A stretch of DNA of 64,000 bases, from the NCBI GenBank assembly GCA_901457705.2, contig LR590083.2:2790597-2854596 (forward strand), in the 5' to 3' direction. A model generated the notes under the pieces. The model saw nothing but the letters and a program-made list of their open reading frames with translations. It searched no databases and was not told where the DNA came from. Source of the stretch: Beijerinckiaceae bacterium RH AL1 (GTDB taxonomy: Bacteria; Pseudomonadota; Alphaproteobacteria; Rhizobiales; Beijerinckiaceae). This document shows, in pieces, positions 9,379-18,604 of the stretch (position 1 is its first letter; each line of letters opens with the position of its first letter). The translations under genes and the position numbers were made by a program.

Positions 9379-11178
9379 TCAGCGGCGGCCGAACAGCTTC
9401 TCGATGTCGGCGAGCTTCAGCTCGACATAGGTCGGGCGGCCATGATTGCACTGCCCGGAGCCGGGCGTGCGCTCCATGTCGCGGAGCAGCGCGTTCATTT
9501 CCTCGCCCGTCAGGCGGCGGCCGGCGCGCACCGAATGATGGCAGGCGAAGGTCGCGAGATAATGGTCGAGCCGGCGCTCGAGCGGCAGCGTCGCCGCGTC
9601 ATCCTCCGCCAGCGCGTCGGCGAGGTCGCGCGCGAGATGCCCGCAATCGACCGCGCCGAGCGCCGCCGGCGTCTCGCGCACCAGCACCGCGCCGTTGCCG
9701 AAGGGTTCGAGGACGAGCCCGCAGCCCTCGAGCAGCGCCGCGGCATCGGCGAGTCGCTCGACGTCGGCCGGCGGCATGTCGACGACGGCGGGGATGAGCA
9801 GCGGCTGCCGCGCGATCCCGGCCCGCGCGCGCTCGGCTTTCAGCTGCTCGTAGACGAGGCGCTCGTGCGCCGCGTGCTGGTCGACGAGGACGATGCCGTC
9901 GCGGGTCTGCGCGACGATGTAGGTGTCGTGGAGCTGGGCGCGGGCGGCGCCAAGCGGCGCATCCGACGGCTCCGACGCTTCGGCGGCCGGGGCGCGCGCG
10001 CTCGGAACGAAGCCGTTCGGCCCCTCGTGCACGAAGGTGCTCTGCGCCGGCGCGGCGAAGCCCGGCGGCGCAGACGGTGAGCCCTCTGGCGACCAGGCCG
10101 CAGCCGATGCCGCGTGGCCGTTCATGCCCGGTGCCCGCGCGAGATCGTGCAGCGTGGCGGCAGCGCTCGGCGTGGCGCGATGGCCGGCCCGCGCCAGGGT
10201 CTGCTTCAGCGCGCCGACGACGAGGCCGCGCACGAGGCCCGGATCTAGGAAGCGCACCTCGGCCTTGGCCGGGTGCACGTTGACGTCGACCTCGGCCGGA
10301 TCGCAGGCCAGGTAGAGCGCGACGACGGGCGAGCGGCCGGACGGCACGACGTCGGCATAGGCCACGCGCACCGCGCCGAGCAGCAGCTTGTCCTTCACCG
10401 CGCGACCGTTGACGAAGAGGTGCAGCGCGCCTGTGTCGCCGCGATGCCAGGTCGGCAGCCCGGCGTAGCCTGCCAGCGCGACGCCCTCCCGTTCGGCCTC
10501 GACCTGAAGCGCGTTGGGGCGGAAGTCGCGACCAAGCACCTGGGTCAGCCGCTCCAGCAAGCCCTCGGCCCCCGGCCCGCAGGCGGCAAGGTCGAAGCCG
10601 GCCGTGTCCGTGCCGGACAGGACGAAGCGGACGCGCGGATGCGCCATGGCGAGGCGCTGGATGACCTCGGAGACCGCGCGCGCCTCGGCGCGGTCACTCT
10701 TCAGGAACTTCAGGCGCGCCGGCGTCGCCGCGAAGAGGTCGTGCACCTCGACCCGGGTGCCGCGCGGCTGCGCGCCGGGCCGCACCTCGCCCTTGTAGCC
10801 GGCATCGACCGAAAGCGCGTGGCCCTGCGCGCCGTCCGCGGTGCGCGTCGCAATCGTCAGCAGCGCCACCGAGGCGATCGACGGCAGCGCCTCGCCGCGA
10901 AAGCCCAGCGTGCGGATCGCCGCGAGGTCGCCCTCCGGCAGCTTGGAGGTGGCGTGGCGCTCGACGGCGAGCGCGAGGTCGGCGGCATCCATGCCGCGGC
11001 CGTCGTCGACGACGCGGATCAGCTTCCGCCCGCCCGCCTCGATCGCCACCTCGACGCGCGTCGCGCCGGCATCGAGCGCGTTCTCGACCAGCTCCTTCAC
11101 GGCGGAGGCGGGCCGCTCGATCACCTCGCCGGCGGCGATGCGATCGATCAGCACGCGATCGAGCAGTTGGATAAACAT
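9379..11178 (-). CDS. mutL: DNA mismatch repair protein MutL
   Basis: A 599-residue mismatch-repair ATPase. The GHKL domain shows ELVENALDAGA, DDGRGM, GFRGEALPSIASV and the transducer motif GTRVEVHDLF. After a Pro/Ala-rich linker (about 330-410), the C-terminal domain carries DQHAAHERLVYE, the metal-binding motif of MutL proteins that nick DNA themselves, as expected in organisms without MutH. FACHHSVRAG and the C-terminal CNHGRPT are also present. The ATG at 11178 gives the canonical start (IQLLDRVLIDRIAAGEVIERP). It leads a likely two-gene unit with the downstream kinase. Confidence 0.95.
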   Translation of the reverse strand: MFIQLLDRVLIDRIAAGEVIERPASAVKELVENALDAGATRVEVAIEAGGRKLIRVVDDGRGMDAADLALAVERHATSKLPEGDLAAIRTLGFRGEALPSIASVALLTIATRTADGAQGHALSVDAGYKGEVRPGAQPRGTRVEVHDLFAATPARLKFLKSDRAEARAVSEVIQRLAMAHPRVRFVLSGTDTAGFDLAACGPGAEGLLERLTQVLGRDFRPNALQVEAEREGVALAGYAGLPTWHRGDTGALHLFVNGRAVKDKLLLGAVRVAYADVVPSGRSPVVALYLACDPAEVDVNVHPAKAEVRFLDPGLVRGLVVGALKQTLARAGHRATPSAAATLHDLARAPGMNGHAASAAAWSPEGSPSAPPGFAAPAQSTFVHEGPNGFVPSARAPAAEASEPSDAPLGAARAQLHDTYIVAQTRDGIVLVDQHAAHERLVYEQLKAERARAGIARQPLLIPAVVDMPPADVERLADAAALLEGCGLVLEPFGNGAVLVRETPAALGAVDCGHLARDLADALAEDDAATLPLERRLDHYLATFACHHSVRAGRRLTGEEMNALLRDMERTPGSGQCNHGRPTYVELKLADIEKLFGRR

Positions 11179-11262
11179 CAGGCCCCGGGCGTAGGTCTCA
11201 CGCCGGCAACCATAAGCCTTCAGCGGGGCTGCCGAAACGGCGGCGGCGGCCTCGTCCCCGCC

Positions 11263-11535
11263 TCAGTGTCCGCTGAAGCCCGGAACGCCGCCGCTCGGGC
11301 CGCCGGTCGCGGTCTCCAGCGCGTCGGCGGCCAGCTCCTCGGTAAGTCCGGGAGCGGCGCGCTGGCGGGCGGTCGCCCGCGCGATCGCCTCGGCCTGCCA
11401 GCCGCCCCAGTAGGTCGGCGGCGCGGCGGCTTCCGGCGGCAGCACCGGCAGGCGATGGTGGCGGTGGCGCGCGAGCGCCGGGCTGACGGCCAGCGTCAGC
11501 GCGGCCACGGCGACGGTGAAGCGCAGCGGTGTCAT
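11263..11535 (-). CDS. Small exported protein, unknown function
   Basis: A protein of about 90 residues, not recognised. The preferred ATG at 11535 has a GAGG ribosome-binding site and begins a clear signal peptide (MTPLRFTVAVAALTLAVSPA, cleavage after ALA). The mature part starts with a basic/His cluster (RHRHHR), then PPEAAAPPTYWGGW and an Ala-rich helix. An upstream ATG at 11562 would spoil the signal peptide. It lies upstream of mutL on the same strand, separated by 84 bases. Confidence 0.6.
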   Translation of the reverse strand: MTPLRFTVAVAALTLAVSPALARHRHHRLPVLPPEAAAPPTYWGGWQAEAIARATARQRAAPGLTEELAADALETATGGPSGGVPGFSGH

Positions 11536-11618
11536 TTGAGCCTCGACGACATGGATGAACATGGTTGATGCGCGTGCAACCGCGGCGTCGCGAGCCCGGT
11601 TCCTGCGACCGATGCGCG

Positions 11619-12452
11619 TCAGTGATGCCAGAAGACGATCTGGCCGATGGTGAGGAGGATCTCGGCGAGGATGAGCAGGACGACGACGACCTCGAGCCGC
11701 GTCGAGCGGTCGGCGTCGATGATGTCGGTCAAGGCCCGCGCCGTCTCGGCGATCACGTCGAGCTTGCGCTTCAGCGTGCCGGCGCGCTCCTTGAGCTCGT
11801 ACTCGTCCTCGAGCCGGGCGTAGAGGCGCTCGAGGTCCGGGCGATCCCAGAGCACGTCGGGCTTCTCCTCGACTGCGACGCGGCCGGAGACGCGGTGCTG
11901 CACGAGCAGGGTCTGGCCGATCAGCTTGAGCATCGAGCGTCTGTTGCGAGGCGTTCGCCCCCGCTCGAAGAGCCGACCGGCGAACGGCTCGATGACGTCG
12001 AAGACGGCATTGACCTCGCGCTCGTCGCGCCCGAGCGACACGGTCTTGGCGAGCGCATCGGCGACGACGAGCAGGCGGGCCGGCGACAGGTCGCGCAGAA
12101 GGATCGCGCCGCCCGGCGGGATGCGATCCTCCTCCTGGGCGACCTCGAGCGTCGCGGTCTCGTCGTCGACGTGGGTGTGCGGTCCGGAGAGCCGCGCCTT
12201 GACCTGCGTGAGGACGACATCCTCCTCCAGCGGCGACAGGCCGATCATCACGGCGACGCCGAAGCGGTAGAGCACGACAAACCCGGCCGCGCCGGCCTGG
12301 AAGGCGAGCGGGTTCGAGGAGATCATGTCGGCCCGCTCGAGCCCCGACGCGTCGATGCGGTCGCCGAGCAGCAGCGCGCGGGCGGTGACGCGGCGCTTGG
12401 CGGCGAGAGCCGCGGCGGGCTGGGCCTCGCCGGCGGGGTCGGAGATCGTCAT
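11619..12452 (-). CDS. RMD1/DUF155 family membrane-anchored protein
   Basis: A protein of 277 residues from the ATG at 12452; a TTG at 12491 would add 13. It matches the RMD1/Sif2 (DUF155) family, known in mitochondria as RMND1 and found in many alphaproteobacteria, of unclear biochemical role. Characteristic segments are FVVLYRFGVAVMIGLSP, a hydrophilic middle, ERLYARLEDEYELKERAG, and a C-terminal transmembrane helix (VVVVLLILAEILLTIGQIVF). Topology is probably a cytosolic domain held by a C-terminal anchor. It is oriented with the P1 peptidase and serB upstream, with no overlap. Confidence 0.8.
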   Translation of the reverse strand: MTISDPAGEAQPAAALAAKRRVTARALLLGDRIDASGLERADMISSNPLAFQAGAAGFVVLYRFGVAVMIGLSPLEEDVVLTQVKARLSGPHTHVDDETATLEVAQEEDRIPPGGAILLRDLSPARLLVVADALAKTVSLGRDEREVNAVFDVIEPFAGRLFERGRTPRNRRSMLKLIGQTLLVQHRVSGRVAVEEKPDVLWDRPDLERLYARLEDEYELKERAGTLKRKLDVIAETARALTDIIDADRSTRLEVVVVLLILAEILLTIGQIVFWHH

Positions 12453-12506
12453 GGCGATGAGGTAGTGTCTCGCAGCGGCGGAGTCACGCAAAGCCCGCAG
12501 GTTCGG

Positions 12507-13496
12507 TTATCCGAACCTGCCCTTCCAGCTAGGTAGCGCCCCGGGGAACGGCAGCGGCTCCGCCTCGTACACGCCGCGCGCGATCGCCCGCGCGACGCAG
12601 TCGGCGGCGAGTGCGCCGATCTCCAGCCTGTCGAAATCCGTCGCCGCCCGAGCCGCGCCGCCGGTCGCGGCGGCGAAGACGATGTCGCCGTCCATGGCGG
12701 CATGGCTCGGTCGCAGAGCGCGCGCGAAGCCGTCCTGCGCCATCAGGGCGACGCGCTTGGCCTCGGGCTTGGTGAGCGCGGCATCCGTCGCGACGATGGC
12801 AAGCGTCGTGTTGCGCGGGCCGCCGCCCTTGATCGACGGAACGAGCGCCGCGGCCGGCACGCTGGCGGGAAAGCCGCGGCCGCCGAACTCGTTGTCGCGC
12901 TCATAGGGTGCGGCCCAGAAATGCGGACCGTCCCCGACAGTCGCCGTGCCGATGGCATTCACCGCCACGAGCGCCCCCACCACGAAGCCGCCCGACGTCA
13001 CGACACTGGCCGTCCCGAGCCCGCCCTTGAGGTTTGCCGTCGTGGCGCCGAGGCCGGCGCCGACGCTGCCCTGCGCGACGTCGAGCCCGGCGAGCCAGGC
13101 CGCGCGATGGCCGAGGTGCCAGTAGACGGGGGCCTGGCCCCACGCCTTGTCGCCGCCGTTAAGGAGATCGAACAGGATCGCGCCCGGCACGATGGGCACG
13201 CGCGCGGCGCCGACCTCGAGCCCCCTGCCCTGTCCGCGCAGCAAGGCCATGGCGCCGCCCATGGCATCGAGCCCGAACGCCGAGCCGCCCGACAGCACGA
13301 TCGCATCGACGCGCTCGACCGTGCGCTCGGGCTCCAAGAGCGCCGTGTCGCGCTCGCCCGGCGCGCCGCCGCCGATCGCAACGGAGGCGATGCACGGCCG
13401 ATCGAACACGACGGCCGTCACGCCGGACGCGATCCGCTTGTCCTCGGCGTGGCCGACCTTGAGGCCCGGAACGTCGGTGATGGCATTGCGCGTCAT
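12507..13496 (-). CDS. P1 family (DmpA/NylC-type) peptidase
   Basis: A 329-residue N-terminal-nucleophile hydrolase of the P1 family (beta-peptidyl aminopeptidases, aminohexanoate-oligomer hydrolase relatives). These are made as precursors and self-cleave to free a catalytic Thr or Ser. Here the cleavage site reads GGPRN229|T230TLAIVATD. The N-terminal ITDVPGLKVGHAED and IVLSGGSAFGLDA are family signatures. The natural substrate is unknown. The stop of the upstream serB (minus strand) is 12 bases before the start, suggesting a shared transcript. Confidence 0.88.
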   Translation of the reverse strand: MTRNAITDVPGLKVGHAEDKRIASGVTAVVFDRPCIASVAIGGGAPGERDTALLEPERTVERVDAIVLSGGSAFGLDAMGGAMALLRGQGRGLEVGAARVPIVPGAILFDLLNGGDKAWGQAPVYWHLGHRAAWLAGLDVAQGSVGAGLGATTANLKGGLGTASVVTSGGFVVGALVAVNAIGTATVGDGPHFWAAPYERDNEFGGRGFPASVPAAALVPSIKGGGPRNTTLAIVATDAALTKPEAKRVALMAQDGFARALRPSHAAMDGDIVFAAATGGAARAATDFDRLEIGALAADCVARAIARGVYEAEPLPFPGALPSWKGRFG

Positions 13497-13508
13497 GCAA
13501 GCCCGAGA

Positions 13509-14396
13509 TTAGTCGCGGAACTCCTCGCGTGCAAAACCCTGCAGGTAGAGCAGCGCGGTCAGATCGCCGTGATCGATCCGCGCCCGCGCCACCGCCGCGA
13601 CGGCCGGCTTGGCGCGGAAGGCGACGCCGAGCCCCGCCTCCTCCAGCATCGCGAGATCGTTGGCGCCGTCGCCGACGGCCAGCGTCTGCTCGGGCGCGAG
13701 GCCGACCTCGTCGCGCAGCGCGATCAGCGTCGTGCGCTTCGAGGCGCGCCCGAAGATCGGCTCGTGCACGAGGCCGGAGAGCCGCCCGCCTTCGATGCCC
13801 AGCACGTTGGCATAGTGTCGCTCGAAGCCGGCGAGCTGCGCGACATGCGCGGTGAAGATCGTGAAGCCGCCGGACGCGATGACGGTCAGCGCCCCGTGCG
13901 CGCGCATCGTCCGCGCGAGCGTGCGCGCCCCTGGCGTCAACGAGATGCGCTCGGTGACGGTGCGCGTCGCCGTCGCGACGTCGAGGCCGCGCAGAAGCGC
14001 GACGCGTTCGCGCAAGGCGGGCTCGAAGGCGATCTCGCCGCGCATCGAGCGCTCGGTGATAGCCGCGACCTCCGCCTTGATGCCGAGGCCGTCGGCGAGC
14101 TCGTCGATGCACTCCTGCTCGATGATCGTCGAGTCCATGTCCGCGATGAACAGGCGCTTGCGGCGGCCGGCGGCGCGCTGCACCACGACATCGACAGGGG
14201 CGCCGCCGAGCGCCTCGCGCAGCTCGGCGGTCAGGCGGGCGTTGTCGCTGCCGGCGGGCGGTGCGAAAGGGAGATCGACGGCGCCGGCATCGAGGCGGCG
14301 CGGCCCGGTGCACCGGAGCACCGCGGCGGCGCGCCCGGCGAAGGCATCGTCGAGCAGGACGCCCGGGGCGGCGACGAGGGTGGCGACGTGGCTCAT
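13509..14396 (-). CDS. serB: Phosphoserine phosphatase
   Basis: A 295-residue HAD-superfamily enzyme that makes L-serine from phosphoserine, the last step of the phosphorylated serine pathway. Motif I is IADMDSTIIEQE with D86 and D88. Motif II is the Ser in VIASGGFTIF. The motif III Lys lies in ASKRTTLIAL and motif IV is AVGDGANDLAMLE. The N-terminal 75 residues are the poorly conserved ACT-like extension usual in proteobacterial SerB. It is divergent from miaA with only 20 bases between the starts. Confidence 0.95.
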   Translation of the reverse strand: MSHVATLVAAPGVLLDDAFAGRAAAVLRCTGPRRLDAGAVDLPFAPPAGSDNARLTAELREALGGAPVDVVVQRAAGRRKRLFIADMDSTIIEQECIDELADGLGIKAEVAAITERSMRGEIAFEPALRERVALLRGLDVATATRTVTERISLTPGARTLARTMRAHGALTVIASGGFTIFTAHVAQLAGFERHYANVLGIEGGRLSGLVHEPIFGRASKRTTLIALRDEVGLAPEQTLAVGDGANDLAMLEEAGLGVAFRAKPAVAAVARARIDHGDLTALLYLQGFAREEFRD

Positions 14397-14416
14397 GCGC
14401 TCCGAGGGTCGGCGAG

Positions 14417-15349
14417 GTGACGGTCGAGGCGATCCTCATCGCAGGGCCGACCGCGAGCGGCAAGTCGGCGCTGGCGCTCGCCCTGGCGCGCCGCCTCGAC
14501 GGCGTGGTGATCAACGCCGACTCGATGCAGGTCTATTCCGACCTGCGGGTGATCACCGCGCGTCCCAGCGACGAGGACGAGCGGCAGGCGCCGCACGCGC
14601 TCTACGGCGTCGTCGACGGGGCCGAGAATTTTTCGGTGAGCCGGTGGCTCGCGGCCGTGGCCGACGCCCTCGCCGCGGCGAAGGCGGCGGGACAGATGCC
14701 GATCCTGGTGGGCGGCACGGGGCTCTACTTCAAGGCGCTGACGCAGGGCCTCTCCGACATCCCTGCGGTGCCGGCGGAAGTGCGCGCCGAGGTGCGTGGC
14801 TGGGCGGCGGGGCTGGCGCCGGCCGCGCTCCACGCGGCGCTGGCCGAGCGCGATCCCGCGACCGCCGCGCGACTGCGCCCGACCGATCCGCAACGCCTGC
14901 TGCGCGCGCTGGAGGTGCATGCGGCGACGGGCGGCAGCCTCGCGTCGTGGCAAGCTAACCGGCGTCCGCCGCTGCTCGACGCCGCGCGCTGCGTGGCGGT
15001 GTTTCTCGCGCCGGAGCGCGAGGCGCTGCGCGCCCAGATCGATGTGCGGTTCGATGCGATGATGGCGCAGGGCGCGCTCGACGAGGTCTTTGCGCTGTCC
15101 CGGCGCGGGCTCGATCCCGCGCTGCCGGTCATGCGCGCACACGGCGTGCCGCCGCTGCTGCAGTATCTCGCCGGCACCAGCGACCTCGCCACCGCGGTCG
15201 CGACGGGGAAAGCTGACACGCGCCGCTACATCAAGCGACAGGCGACGTTCGCGCGGCACCAGCTGCCGAGCTTCGCGTGGGTGCTGCCGGACGAGGCCGA
15301 GGCGAACGTGCTCGCGGCGCTCGACCGGGCGCCGCCTCAGTCGTCGTAG
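14417..15349 (+). CDS. miaA: tRNA dimethylallyltransferase
   Basis: Adds a dimethylallyl group to N6 of A37 in tRNAs that read codons starting with U. The protein has 310 residues from the GTG at 14417, chosen because the P-loop (AGPTASGKSAL) follows within about ten residues as in homologues. Also seen: INADSMQVYSDLRVITARPS, HALYGVVDG, LVGGTGLYFKAL, DPQRLLRALEV and the C-terminal TRRYIKRQATFARHQLPSF. Its 3' end overlaps the convergent exported-protein gene by 13 bases. Divergent from serB. Confidence 0.95.
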   Translation: MTVEAILIAGPTASGKSALALALARRLDGVVINADSMQVYSDLRVITARPSDEDERQAPHALYGVVDGAENFSVSRWLAAVADALAAAKAAGQMPILVGGTGLYFKALTQGLSDIPAVPAEVRAEVRGWAAGLAPAALHAALAERDPATAARLRPTDPQRLLRALEVHAATGGSLASWQANRRPPLLDAARCVAVFLAPEREALRAQIDVRFDAMMAQGALDEVFALSRRGLDPALPVMRAHGVPPLLQYLAGTSDLATAVATGKADTRRYIKRQATFARHQLPSFAWVLPDEAEANVLAALDRAPPQSS

Positions 15350-15804
15350 GCGTGGCCGAACGGGCCGTAGTCGGTGCCGTCGGCGGGACCGTACCAGCCG
15401 GCGAAGTACGGCGAGCCGTAGCCGTCGGCGCCGTTGAAGACGCCGTAGGCGGCGCGGCGGCCGGCGCCGTAGACGCTGTCGCCTGGGAACCCGTAGTAGC
15501 CGCCCGACGTCGCCGCATCGATGTGGACCGCCTCGTGCGTCGCCTCGGCCTGTCGCATGCGGTGGTTCCAGGCTCCGATGCGGTAGGGCAGCGGCGAATG
15601 ATTGAAGCCGAAGCCGGTGCCCGGGCCGTCGCTCACCAGCCGCTGGCTGCCGGAATGGCGCACGGCTTGGTGGGTGTACGGCGCGTAGCTGACGCCGGCC
15701 GCGACGTGACGATGGGACTGCTTCGAGGCCGCCATGGCCGGCGCCGCCATGAGCCCGACGGCGGCAGCGGCCAGCACGACCTGGCGGAGGGGTGTCACGG
15801 ACAT
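15337..15804 (-). CDS. Exported Gly/Tyr/His-rich protein, unknown
   Basis: 155 residues, not recognised. A clean signal peptide (MSVTPLRQVVLAAAAVGLMA, cleavage near AMA-ASK at about 25) leads into a mature region rich in His, Gly and Tyr with an acidic tail (DGTDYGPFGHAYDD). SPLPYRIGAWNHRM and SGGYYGFPGDSVYG recall the low-complexity small envelope proteins of Rhizobiales. The ATG at 15804 fits the signal peptide. The longer open frame upstream is antisense to galM and not credible. Tail-to-tail with miaA. Confidence 0.6.
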   Translation of the reverse strand: MSVTPLRQVVLAAAAVGLMAAPAMAASKQSHRHVAAGVSYAPYTHQAVRHSGSQRLVSDGPGTGFGFNHSPLPYRIGAWNHRMRQAEATHEAVHIDAATSGGYYGFPGDSVYGAGRRAAYGVFNGADGYGSPYFAGWYGPADGTDYGPFGHAYDD

Positions 15805-15936
15805 GGCGGGCTCCAAAGCTTTGCTTTTGGTCGGAACGGTCGAGCCGGCATCGCGGTTCCGGACCGCCCGCCGGCAGGCGGGGTGGCGTGCCGCCGCCCG
15901 CACCTGTACGCTCGCGGGGCGCAGCACGAGGCTTTG

Positions 15937-16974
15937 ATGAGCGACCCCTTCGACGCCATTCTCGGCGAGTCCGGCGACGACAAGGTCGGGCTCCTCGAGC
16001 TTTCGAACGACACGCTGAAGGTCGGCCTCACCAACTACGGCGCGCGCATGCTCTCGATCGAGGCGCCCGACAGGCAGGGCCGACGCGACCACGTGCTGCT
16101 CGGCTTCGACCAGGCCGACATGATCCTGCGGGCCGGCTCGTTCGGCGCGACGCTCGGGCGCTACGCCAACCGCATCGCCAAGGGGCGCTTCACGCTCGAC
16201 GGCGAGACGTACGAGCTGTCCGTCAACGACGGCGAGAACACGCTGCACGGCGGCAAGAAGGCGTTCGCCAAGCGCTTCTGGACCGTCGCCGACCGCACGC
16301 CCAACCAGGCGACCTTCACCCTCGAGAGCGCCGACGGGGACCAGGGCTTTCCGGGCGCAGTGTCGGCGGTCGCCACTTACACGCTGGAAGCCGATGCGCT
16401 GCGTCTCGAGCTGACGGCGCGGACGACCAAGCCGACCCCGATCAACATGTCGGCGCACCCCTACTTCAATCTTGCCGGCGCCGCGGCGCTCGACGTCGCC
16501 GACCACGAGCTCGAGGTCTTCGCCGGCCACTTCCTTCCGACCGACAAGCAGCAGATCCCGCTCGGCGAGATCAGGCCGGTCGAGGGCACCGTGTTCGACT
16601 TCCGCACGCCGGTGGCGATCGGCTCGCGGGTGCGCAAGCCCGATCCCCAGCTCCTCGTCGCACGCGGCTTCGACCACTGCTTCGTGCTCGACGGCGCCGC
16701 CGGCACCATGCGGAAGGCCGCGCGGCTCACGCATCGCGCTACCGGCCGCGTGCTGGAGCTCGAGACGGATGCGGCTGGGCTGCAGGTCTACACCGGCAAC
16801 AGCCTCGACGGCTCGCTGGTCGGCCACGGCGGCACTTATCGCCAGACCGCCGGCCTGGCGCTGGAGGCGCAGGCATTCCCCGACGCGCCGAACCAGCCGA
16901 GCTTCCCCTCGACGATCCTGCGCCCCGGCGAGACGTTCTCGCTCCTCATCCTCTACAGGTTTTCCGTTTCATGA
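15937..16974 (+). CDS. galM: Aldose 1-epimerase
   Basis: A 345-residue galactose mutarotase family enzyme that interconverts alpha and beta anomers of aldoses. Motifs: GARMLSIEAPDRQGR, GATLGRYANRIAKGRF, TLHGGKKAF, the catalytic-His segment INMSAHPYFNLAG, and near the C-terminus LQVYTGNSLDG and ALEAQAFPDAPNQP (catalytic Glu region). The ATG at 15937 gives the family's N-terminus. Its stop TGA overlaps the ATG of the next gene (ATGA), implying translational coupling. Confidence 0.93.
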   Translation: MSDPFDAILGESGDDKVGLLELSNDTLKVGLTNYGARMLSIEAPDRQGRRDHVLLGFDQADMILRAGSFGATLGRYANRIAKGRFTLDGETYELSVNDGENTLHGGKKAFAKRFWTVADRTPNQATFTLESADGDQGFPGAVSAVATYTLEADALRLELTARTTKPTPINMSAHPYFNLAGAAALDVADHELEVFAGHFLPTDKQQIPLGEIRPVEGTVFDFRTPVAIGSRVRKPDPQLLVARGFDHCFVLDGAAGTMRKAARLTHRATGRVLELETDAAGLQVYTGNSLDGSLVGHGGTYRQTAGLALEAQAFPDAPNQPSFPSTILRPGETFSLLILYRFSVS

Positions 16975-17291
16975 CAGCGCCTGGCGACCCGCCCCCGCCG
17001 GCACCGCGCGACCCGCTGCGCTGGTGCTTCGAGAGCCGCAAAACCGGCCGCATCACCATCGCGCAATGGCCGAACCTGCCGCTGTGGATCTTCATCGTCG
17101 CCTTCGCGGCGCAGCTGATCCTGAAGCCGACGGGCACGCTCGGCACGGCGCTGGCTGTGATCGGCGCATTGGGCCTCGTGTGGTGGGCGCTGGACGAGGT
17201 GATCCGCGGCTGCAACCCGTGGCGCCGGGTGCTCGGCGCGGCGGTGCTGCTGTTCCTTGCCTACCGGTTCCTGCCGCTCCTCGTTCACTGA
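16971..17291 (+). CDS. Small three-helix membrane protein, unknown
   Basis: 106 residues. It starts at an ATG overlapping the galM stop. A Pro-rich N-terminus and the segment RWCFESRKTGRITIAQWPN precede three hydrophobic helices (about 38-53, 58-76, 85-103). No enzyme motif is visible. Coupling to galM may be only positional. Its 3' end overlaps the convergent lrgB-like gene by 7 bases. Confidence 0.7.
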   Translation: MTAPGDPPPPAPRDPLRWCFESRKTGRITIAQWPNLPLWIFIVAFAAQLILKPTGTLGTALAVIGALGLVWWALDEVIRGCNPWRRVLGAAVLLFLAYRFLPLLVH

Positions 17292-18028
17292 CCGCCGAAC
17301 ATCCGCAGCAGCGGCGGCACGACGAGCGGCATCACGATCGCCGTCACGGCGCCGTTGAGCCCGAGCGCGATGCCGGCGAAGGCGCCGGCCAGCGCGTCGA
17401 CCTGGAAGGCCCGCGCCGTGCCGATGCCGTGCGCGGCGAGCCCCGCCGCAAAGCCCCGCGCCGCAAAGTCGCGGATGCGCATGGTGTTCATCAGCGGCGT
17501 CACCATCACGGCGCCGATGATGCCGGTGAGGATGACGAACACCGCGGCGAGCGCGGGAATGCCGCCGTTGGCCTTGGCGAGGCTCATGGCGATCGGCGTC
17601 GTCACCGACTTCGGCGCCAGCGAGGCCAGAAGCGATACCGGCAGGCCGGCGAGGCCGCCGACCACGACGGCGGTGACGATCGCCGTCAGCGAGCCGGCGA
17701 TGAGCGCGCAGCCCATCGGCACGAGCGTCGCGCCGATGCGCCCGAGGTTGCGGTAGAGCGGGACGGCGAGCGCCACTGTCGCGGGGCCGAGCAGGAAATG
17801 CACGAACTGCGCGCCGTCGAAGAAGGTCTGGTAGCTCGTATGCGTTGCGGCCAGCAGCACGCCGATGAGGGTCGTGGCGATGGCGACCACGTTGGCGAGC
17901 GGGTGCCTGCGGCAGCGCGCCGAGATCCAGTCGGCGACGAGGTAGGCAACGAGCACGGTCGTTAGCCAGAGCAGCGGGTTCTCGGCGAGGTAGACCCAGA
18001 GCTCGCCGGCGCGGGCGGGGAGCGTCAC
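17285..18028 (-). CDS. LrgB/CidB family membrane protein
   Basis: 247 residues with about eight hydrophobic segments. LrgB/CidB proteins work with LrgA/CidA partners in holin-like control of murein hydrolases, or in pyruvate/glycolate transport in some bacteria. Family signatures are FLLGPATVALAVPLYRN, PKSVTTPIAM, ILTGIIGAVM and GIGTARAFQ. The GTG start overlaps the lrgA stop (GTGA), so the two are translationally coupled. The longer open frame upstream reads through lrgA in the wrong frame. Confidence 0.88.
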   Translation of the reverse strand: MTLPARAGELWVYLAENPLLWLTTVLVAYLVADWISARCRRHPLANVVAIATTLIGVLLAATHTSYQTFFDGAQFVHFLLGPATVALAVPLYRNLGRIGATLVPMGCALIAGSLTAIVTAVVVGGLAGLPVSLLASLAPKSVTTPIAMSLAKANGGIPALAAVFVILTGIIGAVMVTPLMNTMRIRDFAARGFAAGLAAHGIGTARAFQVDALAGAFAGIALGLNGAVTAIVMPLVVPPLLRMFGGQ

Positions 18029-18447
18029 GGGTGGTGCTCCGGATCGAGCGCCGCCTCGACGTCGCCTGCAAGGCCCTTGCGGCGGAAGGCGTGCAGGCGC
18101 GCGACCAGCCGGAAGGTGAGGACCGTGACGATCATCGCGGCGAGCGTCGACACGACGATCGCCAGCGCGAGCGGCGCGGCGTAGGCGCGGAGCAGCCCGA
18201 GATACTGCACGACGCCGACGGCGGCCGGGATGAACAGCAGCGAGAGGTTGCGCAGCAGCGCGTCGGCGACCTCGCCGATCGCCGGCGGGACGGCATCGGC
18301 CGCGTCCCTGGTGCGGCCGCGCCACGCGAGCGCGAGGAACAGGATGCCCATGCCGGCGACGGGTCCCGGCACCGGCAGGCCCAGCGCGCGCACGAGCACC
18401 TCGCCGGCGAGCTGGCAGCCGAGAAGAGCGGCAATTGCGGCGATCAT
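18025..18447 (-). CDS. CidA/LrgA family holin-like protein
   Basis: 140 residues from the ATG at 18447, with four hydrophobic helices. Typical motifs are the N-terminal LLGCQLAGEVLVRALGLPVP with GPVAGMGILFL, then LLFIPAAVGVVQYLGLL. Pairs with the downstream LrgB-like protein through a 4-base overlap. A TTG start at 18531 would add 28 polar residues that homologues lack. The function (murein hydrolase export control or organic-acid export) is inferred from family only. Confidence 0.87.
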   Translation of the reverse strand: MIAAIAALLGCQLAGEVLVRALGLPVPGPVAGMGILFLALAWRGRTRDAADAVPPAIGEVADALLRNLSLLFIPAAVGVVQYLGLLRAYAAPLALAIVVSTLAAMIVTVLTFRLVARLHAFRRKGLAGDVEAALDPEHHP

Positions 18448-18604
18448 GGGTGTGCGCTCGCGTGGCGAAGCGGGGATCGGGTCGGCGACGTCAAGAAAGG
18501 CGGGCTCCGGTGGCGTGACGAGCCTAAGCAACTCCCGCGGCCGGCGGTGTGCAACCTTCGCAACGCCGGGTCGCGGAAGCGGCGCGGCTTACGCCGGACA
18601 AGAG

